In this document: positions 19,278 through 26,988 of the stretch, one piece after another
Layout: each line of letters begins with the position of its first letter
How positions within the stretch are numbered: the stretch's first letter is position 1
DNA from: Cloacibacterium rupense
Lineage (GTDB): Bacteria > Bacteroidota > Bacteroidia > Flavobacteriales > Weeksellaceae
Direction of reading: 5' to 3'
Assembly (NCBI RefSeq): GCF_014645495.1
Contig: NZ_BMLV01000002.1
Span: forward strand, 611,191 to 675,190
Length of the DNA stretch: 64,000 nt
Notes under the pieces: generated by a model
Database searches by the model: none
Seen by the model: the letters and a program-made list of their open reading frames with translations, nothing else
What the model was told of the DNA's origin: nothing
Made by a program: the position numbers and the translations under genes

Positions 19278-19280
19278 ACT

Positions 19281-20105
19281 ATGGGAACATCAAGTATGTA
19301 TGGAGGATATTCCGATGGAGGATCACAAAATAATCCTTTAATACCACCAGATTTTGAAGATAATGATCAGGAAGATAATAATTCACAAAGTCAAAATGAA
19401 GACTCTGAACAAGATTTAGAGGATAATAGGGCAGAACAACAAGAAGGACAAACCGTTGAATGGAGTAATGCAAAAACTTTCATGTCAAATTTAGCTTCAG
19501 GGAGATCCTCAAATATTAAGGGAGCTGTTTCAAAATATGTAAAAGCATATGGAGGTGCTAAATCTGCTTCAAAAAATGCGGTAGGAGGAATTAAAACAAC
19601 TATTAATCTTGGAAATTTTGTAAAAAGTATTTCAGAGCAAGGACTGAAAGAAACTCTTGATGAATACAAGATAAACTATAGGGATAAGAGCACAAAAGAA
19701 ATTCTAAATGAACTAGTAAACATTTTAGCTCCTTCCCCTAATACAAAAGAAGATGCTATTTCAAGAAAGGCTTTGATACTTACAATGGAAGTGTTATATA
19801 AACTTATAGAAAAAGAAAACTTAGAGGTAGAAGTCATTGAAAAATTAGATGTAAATATCATAATTCCAACTTATATAGAAGTTTATATTTATCAGAAGCT
19901 AATAAATGATTTAGGTTCAAGAATTGAAAGTAATTCTAAAAGTGCAGCAGATGCGGTAGCTATAGAAAAGGATATAAAAGAATATATTCATAATAAGATA
20001 GAAATTGTCTTTAAAGGTAAAGAGATTAAAGATTATAAATTCTCTACAAAAGAAATACTAAGCCTTTATAACCAATGTTACACCGTAATAGAAGATTTAT
20101 TATGA
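19281..20105 (+). CDS. qatB: QatB, Qat defence system protein
   Basis: 274 residues, assigned mainly by position between qatA and qatC and by the N-terminus MGTSSMYGG, which I recognise from QatB proteins. An acidic, Gln/Asn-rich, probably disordered region spans about 13-60; a Gly/Ala/Lys-rich amphipathic part (SGRSSNIKGAVSKYVKAYGG) follows and the rest is helical. No enzymatic motif is seen. The Gly after the initiator Met may matter, because QueC-like proteins in some defence loci have been reported to modify partner proteins at an N-terminus; applying that here is an inference. Its stop overlaps the qatC start (ATGA). Confidence 0.85.
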   Translation: MGTSSMYGGYSDGGSQNNPLIPPDFEDNDQEDNNSQSQNEDSEQDLEDNRAEQQEGQTVEWSNAKTFMSNLASGRSSNIKGAVSKYVKAYGGAKSASKNAVGGIKTTINLGNFVKSISEQGLKETLDEYKINYRDKSTKEILNELVNILAPSPNTKEDAISRKALILTMEVLYKLIEKENLEVEVIEKLDVNIIIPTYIEVYIYQKLINDLGSRIESNSKSAADAVAIEKDIKEYIHNKIEIVFKGKEIKDYKFSTKEILSLYNQCYTVIEDLL

Positions 20106-21400
20106 AAGAATTTATATTTAAACTAAATACTGATGATGCATTCACAGTAACCTCAGCAGTTGAAATAGATTTAACTTCAAAAGCAGACTATAATCATACT
20201 TTTTTTAAATTATTAAGACCTTTATATCGTATGCCAAGCTTCTTTCAAAATGAGGCATTAGATTTATGGTATATCTCCTTAATTGTGTATTATATTGATA
20301 GGAAGGTATTAAGGAAAGGAACATTTGATAATTGGACTAGAGAAGTAAAACTTTACATTCCTGTATTAGAAGTTGATAAATGGAATGAAAACAAGGACTT
20401 ACTTATAGAAATGATTTCTTACTTAAGTGGTGATATTTGGGATTTTGAGTTTAGAAAAAGAGAGTTAAATGGAAAAGAGACTAAAATATCTGAAAATATT
20501 GCTAGAAGTTACATCTCAACCAAGTATGCTCCTGACTGCTTCTGTATGTTGTCAGGAGGACTAGACTCATTTATTGGTGCAATAGATTTACTAAAAGAAA
20601 ACAAAAACATCGCATTTATTGGGCATTATGGAAGAGGAAAAGGAGTAAAGCCTTTCCAAGATAAGGTCATCTCATTGTTGAAAGATAAATTTGAATTACA
20701 AGATGGACAATTCTTTAATTTTAATGCAACACCAATTGGAGGAGTTGAGGATACAACTAGGACACGGTCATTTATGTTTTTTATGCATGCTATTATTTTA
20801 GCATCTTGCATGAATAAAGAAGTTGATTTATATATTCCTGAAAATGGATTAATATCTTTAAATATACCTCTTACCAATTCTAGACTTGGAAGTAGTAGTA
20901 CTAGAACAACACATCCTTATTATTTAAAGATGTTTCAGGAACTATTAGTAAAACTTGGTGTAAAAGTAACTTTAAAAAATCCATATCAGTTTTTAACTAA
21001 AGGAGAGATGCTATTAAATTGTAAAGAGCCAGATTTTATTAAAGAACATTACAAAGAGACTATGTCATGCTCACATCCAGATCAAGTTAGATGGGTAAAA
21101 GGTAGTTCTGAACCTAAACATTGCGGGACATGTTTGCCATGCACTATTAGAAGAGCTTCTGTTTTAAGGGCATTCGAGACTGATACTACATCATATGAAG
21201 ATGCTGATTATAAAAATGGGAAAGCTAACATCGAGCTCAGGTCTTATAAGATTGGACTTTTAGATTATGCTAGAAGTGATAATAGTTTATTTACAATTCA
21301 AATGTCTGGAAAAATAGATGAGAAAATAGATGAGTATGAAGATTTATATAATAGGGGGATGGAAGAATTAGCTACTTTTATAAATACGAAAAATGACTAA
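20102..21400 (+). CDS. qatC: QatC, QueC-like PP-loop protein of the Qat system
   Basis: 432 residues from the ATG at 20102, which overlaps the qatB stop as ATGA; an upstream in-frame ATG at 20075 would lie inside qatB and is less likely. The PP-loop SGGLDSF is near residue 150, and a zinc-type Cys cluster CSHP...HCGTCLPC near 322-347 matches the C-terminal site of QueC (7-cyano-7-deazaguanine synthase). It is almost twice as long as QueC, with about 140 extra N-terminal residues. It probably activates a carboxylate with ATP, as QueC does, but on a defence-specific target. No other queuosine genes are present. Confidence 0.92.
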   Translation: MKEFIFKLNTDDAFTVTSAVEIDLTSKADYNHTFFKLLRPLYRMPSFFQNEALDLWYISLIVYYIDRKVLRKGTFDNWTREVKLYIPVLEVDKWNENKDLLIEMISYLSGDIWDFEFRKRELNGKETKISENIARSYISTKYAPDCFCMLSGGLDSFIGAIDLLKENKNIAFIGHYGRGKGVKPFQDKVISLLKDKFELQDGQFFNFNATPIGGVEDTTRTRSFMFFMHAIILASCMNKEVDLYIPENGLISLNIPLTNSRLGSSSTRTTHPYYLKMFQELLVKLGVKVTLKNPYQFLTKGEMLLNCKEPDFIKEHYKETMSCSHPDQVRWVKGSSEPKHCGTCLPCTIRRASVLRAFETDTTSYEDADYKNGKANIELRSYKIGLLDYARSDNSLFTIQMSGKIDEKIDEYEDLYNRGMEELATFINTKND

Positions 21401-22124
21401 TTTTTTATTTGATACTCACGCTCATTTAGATTTGTCAACTAATTTTTATGAGGAAGTTAATAGTATTGAAAAACTAAAAATATACACAATAGCTGTAACA
21501 AATCTTCCTCCTCTTTACATTAGGTTTAAAAGTAGGATTGAATCAAAATATATAAAACCCGCTTTAGGATTTCACCCTGAACTTATTGAGAAATACCAAA
21601 AGTATATACCTCAAATGTGGAACCTATTAGATGAAGCAAAATATATTGGAGAGGTTGGTTTGGATTATAAGGTTGCAATTAATTCAAAAGCAATTCAATT
21701 AAGTTTTTTTGAATCACTTATCCATAAATGTAATGATTTAGGAGGGAAAGTATTAACAATACATAGTAGAAATAGCGTTGATGATGTTTTGTCTATTATA
21801 GGAAGTAAGTTCAATAGTAAGTTCATATTGCATTGGTACTCAGGTAATTTAAAAAATATAGATATAGCAGTTGCTAATGGAGCCTACTTTTCTATTAATA
21901 ATGCAATGTTCAATTCTAATAATGGTTTAAAGATAATCAATCAGATCCCAACTGACAGGCTTCTTTTAGAGTCTGATTATCCTTTTGTAATCAATAAAGA
22001 CAAAACTCCTTTCAGAGTTACTGATATTAATGAGACTGTTAGTAATTTAGCAAAACTAAAAGATAAGGACTATGATGATATGTTAGGACTTTTAAATATT
22101 AATCTTAGAAAAATACTATCATAA
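21393..22124 (+). CDS. qatD: QatD, TatD-like metal-dependent hydrolase of the Qat system
   Basis: 243 residues of the TatD DNase family. All metal-ligand motifs are present: HAH at H9/H11 (FDTHAHLD), the Glu of YIGEVGLDY near 87, H124 (TIHSRN), H147 (LHWYSG) and D195 (LLESDYPF). It overlaps qatC by eight bases, so the four qat genes are translationally linked. In the Qat system QatD is the presumed nuclease or hydrolase effector. A housekeeping TatD is unlikely because of this placement and the divergent sequence. Confidence 0.92.
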   Translation: MTNFLFDTHAHLDLSTNFYEEVNSIEKLKIYTIAVTNLPPLYIRFKSRIESKYIKPALGFHPELIEKYQKYIPQMWNLLDEAKYIGEVGLDYKVAINSKAIQLSFFESLIHKCNDLGGKVLTIHSRNSVDDVLSIIGSKFNSKFILHWYSGNLKNIDIAVANGAYFSINNAMFNSNNGLKIINQIPTDRLLLESDYPFVINKDKTPFRVTDINETVSNLAKLKDKDYDDMLGLLNINLRKILS

Positions 22125-22146
22125 AGCTATTTTAGATAAATATATT

Positions 22147-22173
22147 AAAAAAAGCCCTGCATTAAACAGGGCT
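22147..22173 (-). terminator. intrinsic terminator of the DUF3871 remnant
   Basis: A seven-bp GC-rich stem (22153-22159 with 22167-22173) is followed on the minus strand by seven T. It sits four bases after the remnant's stop codon, so it belonged to the lost gene; it has no T run in the direction of qatD. Confidence 0.75.
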
Positions 22174-22177
22174 ATTC

Positions 22178-22399
22178 CTAACTCAAAAACCAATGATAAC
22201 CAGAATTACCACTGAGAGTTTTTTGAATACCCTTTGTAAACTCAAAAGCATTCAAATTCCTGTCTAGGAAAGTATCTGTATAACTGCTTTTATTGGCTTG
22301 TGTAAATAGGTTGAAAACATCCCAAAGATTTATCCTTCCATCTTGTTGTCTACAAAAGTTATTATCCTCGGGATAATCTTTTACATTGTGTCGATATGG
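22178..22399 (-). pseudogene. C-terminal remnant of a DUF3871 mobile-element gene
   Basis: The minus strand from 22399 to the stop at 22178-22180 reads YRHNVKDYPEDNNFCRQQDG, then INLWDVFNLFTQANKSS, TFLDRNLNAFEFTKG and GYHWFLS. This is the conserved end of DUF3871 proteins, which are carried by Bacteroidetes conjugative and integrative elements. The frame meets a TAG just upstream and the roughly 270 N-terminal residues are gone. With the truncated gene at 16873-17025, which has the same strand and type of origin, it shows that the qat genes lie within the relics of an older element. Confidence 0.7.
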
Positions 22400-22483
22400 C
22401 TATCATTAAATATAAGTAGAAGAATTTTCTTTTTTCTAGTTTAGGCATATGTCGATAAAGCCTATTTTTACCTATAAAAAAAA

Positions 22484-22551
22484 CACCACATTACTGTGAT
22501 GGTTTTGGCGCCTTTTGCTGGGCTCGAACCAGCGACCCTCTGAGTAACGGT
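22484..22551. repeat. island direct repeat 2 with tRNA-Asn 3' fragment (middle att-like copy)
   Basis: This junction joins two repeats. Bases 22484-22516 equal the left copy at 16866-16898. Bases 22507-22543 equal 37 bases of the intact tRNA-Asn (24044-24080), and similarity runs on to 22551 with two mismatches, covering the acceptor 3' strand, T arm, variable loop and 3' side of the anticodon arm. The 5' half of the tRNA is missing, so it is not a gene. This is what remains of a tRNA 3' end when an element has integrated there. Confidence 0.85.
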
Positions 22552-22707
22552 GTCTTTGCGAATGAGGAAAAATAAAGTTTAAATTATTGATAATCAAATG
22601 ATAAGGCTCGTATAAAAGTATAATTTCCATACAAATTCCATTTGATGGAGAGAGATGGTTTTCTGTATGGGTATTGCAAAAAATCTTGCAAAATTTTATG
22701 TTAAGTA

Positions 22708-23793
22708 CTATCTTTTTTCAAGGATTCTTAATAGTTTTTCATTAAGATACAATTTTTCTTTTCCCACTTTCACAGATTTGAGAATGCCTCCATTTTCTAG
22801 GGTGTTTAAATAATTACCAACCGTTTTTATATTGCCAATATTTTCCTTCATCAAATTTTGTCTTTTTACATAAGGCAATTTAAATAGAACTTCCACTAAG
22901 TCTTTTGAGTAAATTTTAGGAAATTTAGATTTTATTTCTTTAGTCATTTGTTCCATTGAATGCATAATTTGATTGAGCTGATTTAATCCTTTTAAGGAAG
23001 TGTATTCTACCATATCCAACATATATAGGATATAGTCTTCCCAGTTACCATTTTCAGTCACCCCTCTTAATTTCAAATAGTAATCGTTCTTATGATTAAT
23101 AATATATTCACTTAAATAGATTGCGGGAACTTCTAATAAGCCAGACAATTTTAAATACAATAAAATCAAAATCCTACCGGTTCTTCCGTTTCCGTCTGAG
23201 AAGGGGTGAATGGCCTCAAACTGATAATGGAGAATGGCCATTTTTATTAAAGGCTCAATTTCATTTTCATCATTGATAAAACGCTCCAAATTTGCCAATT
23301 TTTCTCGAATGACACTTTCGCCAATAGGAGGGGTGTAAACAATCTCTCCCTTTGGATTCGTTAGAGTGGTGCCGGGAGTATTTCTTATGGTAGCATCGTT
23401 CTGTTTTATACATTGAACAATTTTAATGGAAAGATTAGTGGTTATGAAAGGTTTAGTTTTTAGTTCTTCTAATCCAAGCCATAAAGCTTTTTTATAACCC
23501 AACACTTCTTTTGTAGCCGGATTGTCTATTTTCTTTTCTGCTACAAAAGATTGATAGATTTCGTCATTGGTAGTGATAATATTTTCTACTTCAGAACTAG
23601 CCTTTGCTTCTTGTAGATATATGGTGTCAAGAAAAAGATGAGGATTCGGCAGGTTCATTAATGTTCCGTTGAGTTGGGCTAGAGCTCTTCCCGCAGTAAT
23701 TGATTTGCGTAAAATCTTTTTAGTTTCTATATCCGCTTCCGGAGGCAGAAGTGGTAGGTCATTATAGGGAATGTTTTGGTTAAATGTTTTCAT
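22708..23793 (-). CDS. Fic family protein, probable AMPylase with C-terminal winged helix
   Basis: 361 residues with the layout of Shewanella SoFic. An N-terminal helical part contains the class II inhibitory motif (S/T)xxxE(G/N) as SSEVEN at residues 66-71; the Fic active site HPFSDGNGRTGR is at H196-R207 and complete; the 'GEIVYTPP' beta-flap lies near 148; and a winged-helix segment (NLMKENIGNIKTVGNYLNTLEN...) ends the protein. It should transfer AMP to a hydroxyl side chain when the inhibitory helix moves away. It lies alone between a tRNA-Asn 3' fragment and the intact tRNA, with repeated operator-like sites right upstream. An antitoxin gene is not seen; inhibition is built in. Confidence 0.93.
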   Translation of the reverse strand: MKTFNQNIPYNDLPLLPPEADIETKKILRKSITAGRALAQLNGTLMNLPNPHLFLDTIYLQEAKASSEVENIITTNDEIYQSFVAEKKIDNPATKEVLGYKKALWLGLEELKTKPFITTNLSIKIVQCIKQNDATIRNTPGTTLTNPKGEIVYTPPIGESVIREKLANLERFINDENEIEPLIKMAILHYQFEAIHPFSDGNGRTGRILILLYLKLSGLLEVPAIYLSEYIINHKNDYYLKLRGVTENGNWEDYILYMLDMVEYTSLKGLNQLNQIMHSMEQMTKEIKSKFPKIYSKDLVEVLFKLPYVKRQNLMKENIGNIKTVGNYLNTLENGGILKSVKVGKEKLYLNEKLLRILEKR

Positions 23794-23798
23794 TTTTC

Positions 23799-23886
23799 AA
23801 GGGTAAGCTTTACCTTATTTTGTTTTTCAAGTGTAAATATATTAAAAATTTACCTTCGTTTTGGCAATGAAGGTGAATTTTACCTT
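23799..23886. promoter_or_regulatory. repeated operator-like sites upstream of fic
   Basis: Two imperfect palindromes, AAGGGTAAGCTTTACCTT (23799-23816) and AAGGTGAATTTTACCTT (23870-23886), and a further half-site TTTACCTT (23849-23856) share the unit TTTACCTT/AAGGTAAA. TTTTTCAAGNGTAA is also duplicated (about 23794 and 23823). The first site begins six bases before the fic start codon, so a bound protein would block expression. Autoregulation by the Fic winged helix is an inference. Confidence 0.5.
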
Positions 23887-24000
23887 TGTTTTTTTATTTA
23901 TATAAAAACAAAGTTGATTTGCTCCCTTGTTGTTTAACCTTAAACCTCTTTCAAATTTACAAGAACTTCTCCCAAAACCTTGCTCAAAACATGCTCAAAT

Positions 24001-24034
24001 AAAAAAAGAGTTTTCGAAACTAATCGAAAACTCT
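24001..24034 (-). terminator. intrinsic terminator of tRNA-Asn
   Basis: A perfect 11-bp stem (24007-24017 with 24024-24034), with T run on the minus strand, lies 12 bases after the tRNA. It differs in sequence from the terminator attached to the two other tRNA-end copies, as expected if this one came in with an element. Confidence 0.85.
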
Positions 24035-24045
24035 CTTGTAATGGG

Positions 24046-24119
24046 CGCCTTTTGCTGGGCTCGAACCAGCGACCCTCTGATTAACAGTCAGATGCTCTAA
24101 CCGACTGAGCTAAAAAGGC
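24046..24119 (-). tRNA. tRNA-Asn (GTT)
   Basis: A complete 74-base cloverleaf on the minus strand: acceptor GCCTTTT/AAAAGGC, D arm with AGCTCAGTCGGTTAGAGC, anticodon arm TCTGA-CTGTTAA-TCAGA with anticodon GTT, T arm GCTGGTTCGAGCCCAGC and discriminator G. The 3' CCA is not encoded exactly (CCCA follows). Its 3' half is duplicated at 22507-22551 and its last bases at 16889-16898, which makes it the integration site of the accessory island. Confidence 0.97.
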
Positions 24120-24190
24120 TACTCTGTTTGTTTTGAGTGGTGCAAATATAATACGTTTTTACTTTTCTGCAAAATATTTTTTGAAAAAAA

Positions 24191-25528
24191 TTAGAATTTT
24201 CCTGCAATTACTTTGTAAATATCTGAACCAAAGATTAATAGCATTAGCCCTAATAAAAAGATTACTCCAATCATTTGAGCGTTTTCTAAAACTTTTTGCG
24301 GGACAGGCTTGCCTGTGATCAATTCCCATGTCGTAAATAGGGCGTGCCCACCATCTAATCCCGGGATTGGCAATAAATTTAAAAACGCCAACCATGCAGA
24401 AAACATAGCCGTAAAACTCCAAAATGCTATCCAGTCTATCTCCTTAGGCATCATTTTGATGATGGCAATAGGACCACCTACATTTTTATATCCCTTGATT
24501 TTTTTGTTAAACATCAATTTAAACTGCTTAATCTGCATTGTAAGTGATTCTACGGTTCTTTCGAATCCTCTTCCTACTGCAGGTAAAAAGCTGTATGATT
24601 TGGTGGTCTCTGTTTCTTCTATGGCTTTTTGTGCTAAACTGAAATCTGCCCCAAATCCTATTTTCCCTTCTTTTGTAGTGGTTATTGCAATAGTTTTTAG
24701 CTCTCCATTTCTAAGAACTTCCAACTGAACTGGAGTGTTTTTCTTGCTTGATAAATCCTGAGTCAACTCATCCTGAAAGTTGATTTTCTTTCCATCCAAT
24801 CCTACAATCTTGTCTCCCACTTGTAGTCCCGCTGCTTTGGCAGGTCCTGCTATCAGCGTGTCTACCACGGGCGCAAATCGATTGACAATGTATGATTTTG
24901 CTGTTTTTGCACCTAAAATATGGGCAATACCATCTTCGTTGGGCTTGAAACTTACTTCTTTCCCATCTCTTAATACCGTCACTTCATTGGCAAGTAGCAT
25001 GTTAATAAGTGAAGTCTCTAATCTTTCAGCAGGCTTGCCATCTATTTTTATAATATGATCTCCATTTCTTAAACCCATCATTGCTCCTTCTTCTGAAACA
25101 GAAATTCCATTTTGGAATTTGGATAAGTCGTGATACTTTTCTCCTACAGATAAATTTAATCCGGTGTAAATGGCCCAAGCCAAAACCAAATTCACAAAAA
25201 TACCTCCCAACATTATAATTAATCTTTGCCAAGCTGGTTTGCTTCTGAATTCCCAAGGTTGTGCCGGTTGCTTTAACTGCTCCGTATCCATACTTTCATC
25301 CACCATCCCTGCAATTTTTACATAACCACCAAAGGGTAACCAACCAATACCATATTCTGTTTCACCTATTTTTTTCTTCACCAATGAAAACCATGGGTCA
25401 AAGAATAGGTAAAATTTCTCGATTCTGCATTTAAACCATTTTGCTGGTAAAAAGTGTCCTAACTCGTGGAGAACTACTAAAATTGAAATACTTAAAATAA
25501 ATTGAAATATCTGCGTTGCTAATTCCAT
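24191..25528 (-). CDS. rseP: RIP metalloprotease RseP
   Basis: 445-residue site-2 intramembrane zinc protease. The zinc motif HELGH is at residues 21-25 in the first helix, and the second metal ligand is in LLPIPGLDGGHALF near 395. Two PDZ domains lie between (about 125-215, containing MGLRNGDHIIKIDGKPAE, and 220-300, containing AAGLQVGDKIVGLDGKKI). It cleaves anti-sigma factors or leftover signal peptides in the inner membrane. Adjacent to tRNA-Asn and on its strand; the next gene upstream is separated by a terminator. Confidence 0.95.
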   Translation of the reverse strand: MELATQIFQFILSISILVVLHELGHFLPAKWFKCRIEKFYLFFDPWFSLVKKKIGETEYGIGWLPFGGYVKIAGMVDESMDTEQLKQPAQPWEFRSKPAWQRLIIMLGGIFVNLVLAWAIYTGLNLSVGEKYHDLSKFQNGISVSEEGAMMGLRNGDHIIKIDGKPAERLETSLINMLLANEVTVLRDGKEVSFKPNEDGIAHILGAKTAKSYIVNRFAPVVDTLIAGPAKAAGLQVGDKIVGLDGKKINFQDELTQDLSSKKNTPVQLEVLRNGELKTIAITTTKEGKIGFGADFSLAQKAIEETETTKSYSFLPAVGRGFERTVESLTMQIKQFKLMFNKKIKGYKNVGGPIAIIKMMPKEIDWIAFWSFTAMFSAWLAFLNLLPIPGLDGGHALFTTWELITGKPVPQKVLENAQMIGVIFLLGLMLLIFGSDIYKVIAGKF

Positions 25529-25591
25529 TAATTGTTATTTTTTTAAACTATGCAAATGTAATAATTCTGTCTCACTAATAATGTACTAATT

Positions 25592-25617
25592 AAAAAAAGA
25601 CGCTGAAAAGCGCCTTT
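25592..25617 (-). terminator. intrinsic terminator after the 145-aa barrel gene
   Basis: An eight-bp stem (25596-25603 with 25610-25617, one G-T pair) is followed by a T run on the minus strand. Confidence 0.75.
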
Positions 25618-25637
25618 AATTTATTGTTTTTTTAATT

Positions 25638-26075
25638 CTAGAAGTTAAATGATACCCCAAGGCTGCCATTGTTGCCAGCTTCTATAAAGGCCCCTACATT
25701 ATTATTGAAGAAATATCTTACCCCTAGATGAGCCCCTAGCCCAAAGGTATTGCCTATCACACCTACATCTACTCCAGGGTATAAATCCCACTGACTAGGC
25801 ATGCCCAATACATCTTGCAGGTGAAAGTTTACCCTCCCAAAAGCAAAGAAATTGTTGTCTTTATTGCTGTCTTTATAGCCGTCAAAGTAAAAATTTGCCC
25901 CAGCTCCCAATGAAACAACTTTTGAAATACCATAATCATAAGTGGCAGTGATACCCGTCCCATTGCCCCATCCATTGAAACCTACTTGTACTTTCTGGTC
26001 TCCTTTTCCTTCCCATGCCTGCGCAAATGTCGCTTGTCCTATAAATAGGATAAATAATAATGCAATTTTTTTCAT
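25638..26075 (-). CDS. outer-membrane beta-barrel-like protein, paralogue of 547-1053
   Basis: 145 residues with a signal peptide (1-18, ending TFAQ). The body shares its order of motifs with the protein at 547-1053: KGDQKVQVGFNGWGNGTGI, YDYGISKVVSLGAG, LYPGVDVGV, LGAHLGVRYFFNNNVGAFIEAG and a final strand ending in Phe (GVSFNF). It lacks about 20 residues in the loops. It is probably a small outer-membrane barrel of unknown function, transcribed separately from rseP. Confidence 0.6.
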   Translation of the reverse strand: MKKIALLFILFIGQATFAQAWEGKGDQKVQVGFNGWGNGTGITATYDYGISKVVSLGAGANFYFDGYKDSNKDNNFFAFGRVNFHLQDVLGMPSQWDLYPGVDVGVIGNTFGLGAHLGVRYFFNNNVGAFIEAGNNGSLGVSFNF

Positions 26076-26189
26076 ACTTTTATTGTTTTAAATTTCTATT
26101 TATTAACTCATTTTTTTAACTTTTGTTGTAATGAAATGATTTTTTTATTCATTTTTTTAACAAATTTGTAATTTTATATTGGTAGTAGC

Positions 26190-26939
26190 ATGAAAATCAT
26201 TGGTTTAAATCAAAATATTATTTGGAAGGATAAACGAGCTAATTTCTCCCTGATAGAAGAAAAATTTAAAAATTGGGAAGCTGATTTGTTTTTGCTGCCA
26301 GAAATGTTCAGTACAGGATTTTATATGAAACCTGATGAGGTGGCAGATGAACATCAAGAATCTCTTTCTTGGATGATTTCTTTTGCCAAATCTAAAAATT
26401 CTGCCATTGCAGGAAGCGTTTCGGTTAAAGAAAATGATAAGTTTTACAATAGATTTTATTTTGTAAAACCTGACGGAAGTTTCCATTTTTACGACAAGAA
26501 ACACCTTTTTACCTATTCTGGTGAAGATAAAGTCTACACCTCGGGAAATAATAGAGTAATCGTAGAATACCTTGGCTTTAGAATTTTACTACAGGTGTGC
26601 TTCGATGCCAGATTTCCAGTTTTTGCCAGAAATAAAAAAGATTATGATGTAATACTATACGTGGCCAATTGGCCCGAAACCAGAGTCTTAGCTTGGGAGA
26701 CACTTACCAGAGCCAGAGCCATCGAAAATCAAGCCTATGTTTTTGCTTTAAATAGAATAGGGACTGACGGAAATAACCTAAAATACCAAGAAAGCAGCCA
26801 TTGCTTTTTTGCGGATGGCTCCGAGATTTCAACTAAAAATGAGGATTTCGTCTTTGCAGAACTGAACCTAGAAAAACTACAAAATTTTAGAAAAGATTTT
26901 CCTTTTCTAGAAGATGCAGATGATTTTATCCTAAAATAG
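26190..26939 (+). CDS. nitrilase-superfamily amidohydrolase, omega-amidase (YafV) type
   Basis: 249 residues with the Glu-Lys-Cys triad of the superfamily: E in LFLLPEMFSTGF (about 43), K in YDKKHLF (about 110) and C137 in LLQVCFDARFPVFARN. The 'NWPETRVLAWETLTRARAIENQ' block is typical of YafV/omega-amidases, which hydrolyse 2-oxoglutaramate or 2-oxosuccinamate left by glutamine and asparagine transamination. Alone on the plus strand, facing the SnoaL-like gene. Sub-family certainty is moderate. Confidence 0.88.
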   Translation: MKIIGLNQNIIWKDKRANFSLIEEKFKNWEADLFLLPEMFSTGFYMKPDEVADEHQESLSWMISFAKSKNSAIAGSVSVKENDKFYNRFYFVKPDGSFHFYDKKHLFTYSGEDKVYTSGNNRVIVEYLGFRILLQVCFDARFPVFARNKKDYDVILYVANWPETRVLAWETLTRARAIENQAYVFALNRIGTDGNNLKYQESSHCFFADGSEISTKNEDFVFAELNLEKLQNFRKDFPFLEDADDFILK

Positions 26940-26988
26940 TAGGGCGGTACAATAAAATAATGACCTCACAACAAAACTAATGGCTGCA

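Larger units (their letters stand above)
22125..22707. other. interval with element remnants and tRNA-end repeat between qatD and fic
   Basis: 583 bases without an intact gene. In order it holds a minus-strand terminator (22147-22173), the C-terminal remnant of a DUF3871 gene (22178-22399), an unassigned AT-rich stretch, the second island repeat with terminator and tRNA-Asn 3' sequence (22484-22551), and about 150 bases in which nothing is recognised. Confidence 0.7.

Noticed and set aside
20075-20101. Earlier start for qatC
   Set aside because: It would overlap qatB by 31 bases; the ATG at 20102 gives the usual ATGA coupling and fits the family start better.
22507-22551. Second tRNA-Asn gene
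   Set aside because: Only the 3' half is present; no 5' acceptor strand, D arm or complete anticodon arm follows, so it is a repeat left by integration.
22560-22700. Integrase C-terminal remnant before fic
   Set aside because: One frame has a faint recombinase-like look but no catalytic residues can be identified; too weak to annotate.
24309-25058. Plus-strand frames opposite rseP
   Set aside because: They lie entirely antisense to the highly conserved rseP gene and show no family motif.
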